The notes beneath the pieces are model-generated. The model made no database searches. It saw only the letters and a list, made by a program, of their open reading frames with translations, and was not told where the DNA came from. A stretch of DNA of 64,000 nucleotides from Polydactylus sextarius (taxonomy: Eukaryota > Chordata > Actinopteri > Polynemidae), in the NCBI GenBank assembly GCA_016801845.1, contig CM028909.1, positions 16,531,313 through 16,595,312 of the forward strand. The letters run 5' to 3'. This document shows, piece by piece, positions 61,448 to 64,000 of the stretch; within the stretch, counting starts at the first letter, position 1; each line of letters begins with the position of its first letter. A program made the position numbers and the translations under genes.

Positions 61448-63541
61448 CTAACTCGCACTCTGTCCTTGCATATGAGCAGCACTGAGATCTTCTCCATATC
61501 GGGGCAGGCAGAGAAGCCGAGTGAGATCACAGCATTAATGGTGGCCTGGTTATGCTGGCTGATGTGACAGAAGATGGGCAGACCCACCGAGCTCATCCTG
61601 CTCATCAGAGCCAGGGACAGAGCCGCCATGTGACCAGCTCGTCTGTATTGTGGTAGAGTGTAGGCCATCCTCAGCTCACACCGCTCGTCAGAGAGCAACC
61701 AGGACACAGGCTGGCCCCCGTCATCCATCACACAGTGGTTTGGCAGATGGTGGATGCAGGCTCTCATGTGGTGAGGCTCTCCTCGTTGCCTCCGTAAGGC
61801 AAGTGTGCATCCACAAGCTCAGCGTGGGACTCGTCCAGTGTGGAAACTGGCAGCAGCAACACTTTGCTGATCTGCAGACAAAAACATGATCAGAAACTGT
61901 GACATAAATTAGTGAAATGTGCATTGTGTGTTCTTATATCACCCATCAACTTAAAAAAATGGAGCTGTCTTGAACCAAAGTTGTGAATTAAATTCAGAAA
62001 TTCACTCTTTTACGGTTTATATTCTCTGGACTGTGGTGGATGAAGGTGGTATAACCTCCATATTCTGTGATATCGAGCCTATTGACAGAGGCATGTTCTT
62101 TGATGAGATGACACTCTGATCTCCGTGCACTTTTCAGAGACATAAAAGCAAACTAGTTTTAATTTACCTTGATGATCATCATCATCATCGCCAGTGATGC
62201 ACTGTTCCAACTCTTCTTCTAGCACATCAGATCACTGCATTGTTAATCATAGTGAAGGTAAACACTATCATATGTTAATGAACCAACAAGATACATTGAC
62301 ATGTAGCAAATGTATTGGCTCTGATCACAAATAAGTTTAAAAAAGCAAGACAAAATAACAGAACATATCAGTATGTTCAACCAAAACCTTCAGTGTTGCA
62401 TGTCCTGATGTAGATTACTTCTCTGCTCAAGATGATTAAAAGACGCAAAGATGATTAAAACACATCACTAAACCACATTGTTGCACTGGCTGATTCTTTC
62501 ATTAAAATGAAACATATACTGTTTTGATCTGCAAGGTGAAAACTGGTTTGTTTTTTTTTTTAAATTTAATGACTCCTATTTGAGTAACAATTTGTTTATA
62601 AAACAGCTCTTTTACAACATCTGCAGCTCTTTTAAAATTTGAGTATATTTTTGTGATTTCTACCATCAACAGTAGTCAATGAACTTCGTGCACCACACTA
62701 CAGATTAACTGGTATTGCTGCCTCCTGTCTGTCTGTGGGATTTGTTGTCAATAATCAATACACAGAATATTGCTGCCTTATCCTTTAGGTGCTTTGGTCA
62801 TCTCTCTAGTAGATAAAAACATTACAAGTTACAGTGTTGTTACAGTACAATCACAGGTATGCAATACTTCACAGACAAAAACTAGACATATGATCTAAAC
62901 AAAAATAACTGTTATGCATTACAGCCAAAAATCAAAATTAATGCATTCCTTAATTATCATAATACATCAGATAAAGGAATATTACAGCTTCATTATGTCA
63001 CTCTACCTCTAAATACGAGTCCGTTCCTCCACTTTACAAGCCCCTCACTAAGCAGCAGACTTCTCAGAGTTTCTGTGTTCTTGGTGAAGACGGTGCACAT
63101 GTCAGGCATCACCTGGGGGCTGCTCCCACCGTTGCAGGTGAAATGCTTCACAGGGAGATACAGACATAAAGAGTCGACTCTGAAGGAGCACATACGTTTT
63201 CTGTGTTTGTCCCTGTGTGCAATACCTGATTTTGACGGTAACAAATGGCGGTGGTGAATGTAGGCCAGGAGTCAACACACATCTCAAGATGACACGGGTT
63301 TTTGTGGAGGATATGCAACACTCCTCCAAGAACCTGGGACACAGAAAACAATACAGCAAGGACAAGGACCTAAATAACACGTTGCATGGCATCTCTGCAG
63401 ATAAAAGAGAGAGTTTGTCTGACTTATCGAACAACATTCACTTTTTCTACTTAAAGTACAAATATTAATGTGTAATTTATGAAAAAAAAATAACGTTACA
63501 GTGATGGACTGTGGAAGCTCCTTGAAGAGGATGTTTTTCAT
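61448..63541 (-). pseudogene. Glycine N-acyltransferase-like gene, frameshifted and apparently incomplete
   Basis: Exons 63541-63500 (MKNILFKELPQSIT), 63333-63226 (VLGGVLHILHKNPCHLEMCV) and 63112-63007 (TVFTKNTETLRSLLL) form a phase-consistent N-terminal half of a GLYAT family protein. These enzymes conjugate acyl-CoA with glycine. The final exon, from 61871, begins ISKVLLLPVSTLDESHAELV and runs to GGNEESL; the acetyl-CoA-binding GNAT region then continues in another frame (RACIHHLPNHCV, PVSWLLSDERCELRMAYTLP). Reading through would need one extra base near 61768-61775. The exon that should join residue R(G) of the third exon to ISKV is not visible: a candidate at 62163-62213 reads open but its phase does not fit. 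GLYATL3 is the nearest mammalian relative by eye. The left limit uses the nearest stop in a third frame. A sequencing or assembly error in an intact gene would also explain the data. Confidence 0.55.
61900..63000 (-). other. Interval between the GLYAT-like exons
   Basis: The interval between the third and last recognisable exons. It is AT-rich apart from a GATGATGATGATGATC-type run (reverse strand, near 62170). I looked for the missing central exon here and did not find one with matching phase. Confidence 0.4.
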
Positions 63542-63760
63542 CAAAGAAGGTCTTTGACTGATTTCAAGATAGTCATTTTATTTTGTTTTTTTCCCCCCAA
63601 AGTCGACCAGACACCGTCTCGAGTTACGGCTAATTTAGGCTGATCCGTATCCGTAGACACCTCGTTTTTCCAGCCTCGTGCGTCGTTGCGTAGCCCGTCT
63701 AACCATCTATTCATGGGCTGATGTACACCTCAGCTGCGAAACATAATACTTACAGAAACA

Positions 63761-63783
63761 ATTAAGCTGTTTTACAGCTTAAT
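63761..63783. repeat. Perfect 10-bp inverted repeat with 3-base loop
   Basis: ATTAAGCTGT, then TTT, then ACAGCTTAAT: two perfectly complementary ten-base arms. It lies 33 bases left of a longer hairpin, so the two may belong to one foldback element. Confidence 0.9.
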
Positions 63784-63815
63784 GGCCATTTACATCCAAC
63801 CTCTATGTGATAAGA

Positions 63816-63886
63816 CAAACACAAAGACCAAAGTCTTTATTTATGTCTCTATATATAGGAAATAAGGACTTTGGTCTTTGTGTTTG
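63816..63886. repeat. 27-bp near-perfect inverted repeat (hairpin)
   Basis: Left arm 63816-63842 (CAAACACAAAGACCAAAGTC then TTTATTT) and right arm 63860-63886 are reverse complements with a single mismatch, separated by a 17-base AT-rich loop. Transcribed from either strand it would fold into a long hairpin. Origin may be a small foldback transposon or two inverted fragments; a small-RNA precursor is also possible. Confidence 0.9.
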
Positions 63887-64000
63887 ACTTTGCGGGTTTA
63901 CAGACTAAATTATATAAAATGGGGGTTTGTCAAAGTTAATGTGTGATTAATATGGAGAGGGATAGACCAGTAGTTTATGTAGACTAATGCATCTCCTCTA

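Noticed and set aside
1..64000. Search for tRNA, rRNA, snoRNA or toxin/phage-type systems
   Set aside because: No tRNA B-box with a foldable A-box, no rRNA-like stretch and no convincing box C/D pair was found; the sequence is vertebrate chromosomal DNA.

Overview
This is 64 kb of vertebrate nuclear DNA, almost certainly from a ray-finned (teleost) fish. The genes are split into many small exons with GT-AG introns, the intergenic DNA is AT-rich and full of (CA)n/(TG)n microsatellites, and one foldback hAT-like MITE of a fish-typical kind is present. The predicted proteins look like fish versions of vertebrate families. There is no prokaryotic, plasmid, phage or CRISPR material. I rebuilt gene models by hand, joining exons at splice sites and requiring every intron phase to match. 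Exon coordinates are in each entry.

Layout, left to right: (1) eps8l3 on the minus strand, running off the left edge (352-4314). (2) atp5pb, mitochondrial ATP synthase subunit b, minus (5837-9460), with a TATA-less housekeeping promoter. (3) traf3ip3, plus (11201-15760), a coiled-coil tail-anchored signalling adaptor. (4) A secreted DNase I-family nuclease of the dnase1l1/1l3 type, plus (18047-19788). (5) An unrecognised, very acidic 802-residue tail-anchored protein with a KVQF motif, plus (20402-23295). (6) emd (emerin), plus (25170-27863). (7) A cell-surface receptor with one group B SRCR domain and two Ig domains, minus (29685-34942). (8) slc25a33, mitochondrial pyrimidine nucleotide carrier, minus (38356-44567). 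(9) spsb1, minus (49591-52054, with its non-coding 5' region near 56 kb). (10) A glycine N-acyltransferase-like gene, minus (about 61448-63541), which looks frameshifted and incomplete. A spliced transcript with a 27-codon ORF may run divergently from the receptor promoter (about 35.1-36.3 kb).

The genes do not form a pathway. Several neighbours match human linkage: eps8l3 and atp5pb (1p13), a DNASE1-like gene beside emd (Xq28), and slc25a33 beside spsb1 (1p36). The window therefore looks like joined ancestral blocks. The gene that best fits 'previously undescribed' is the acidic tail-anchored protein between the nuclease and emerin. The SRCR-Ig-Ig receptor, with two possible cytoplasmic tails, comes next. 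I found no evidence of an unusual multi-gene system.
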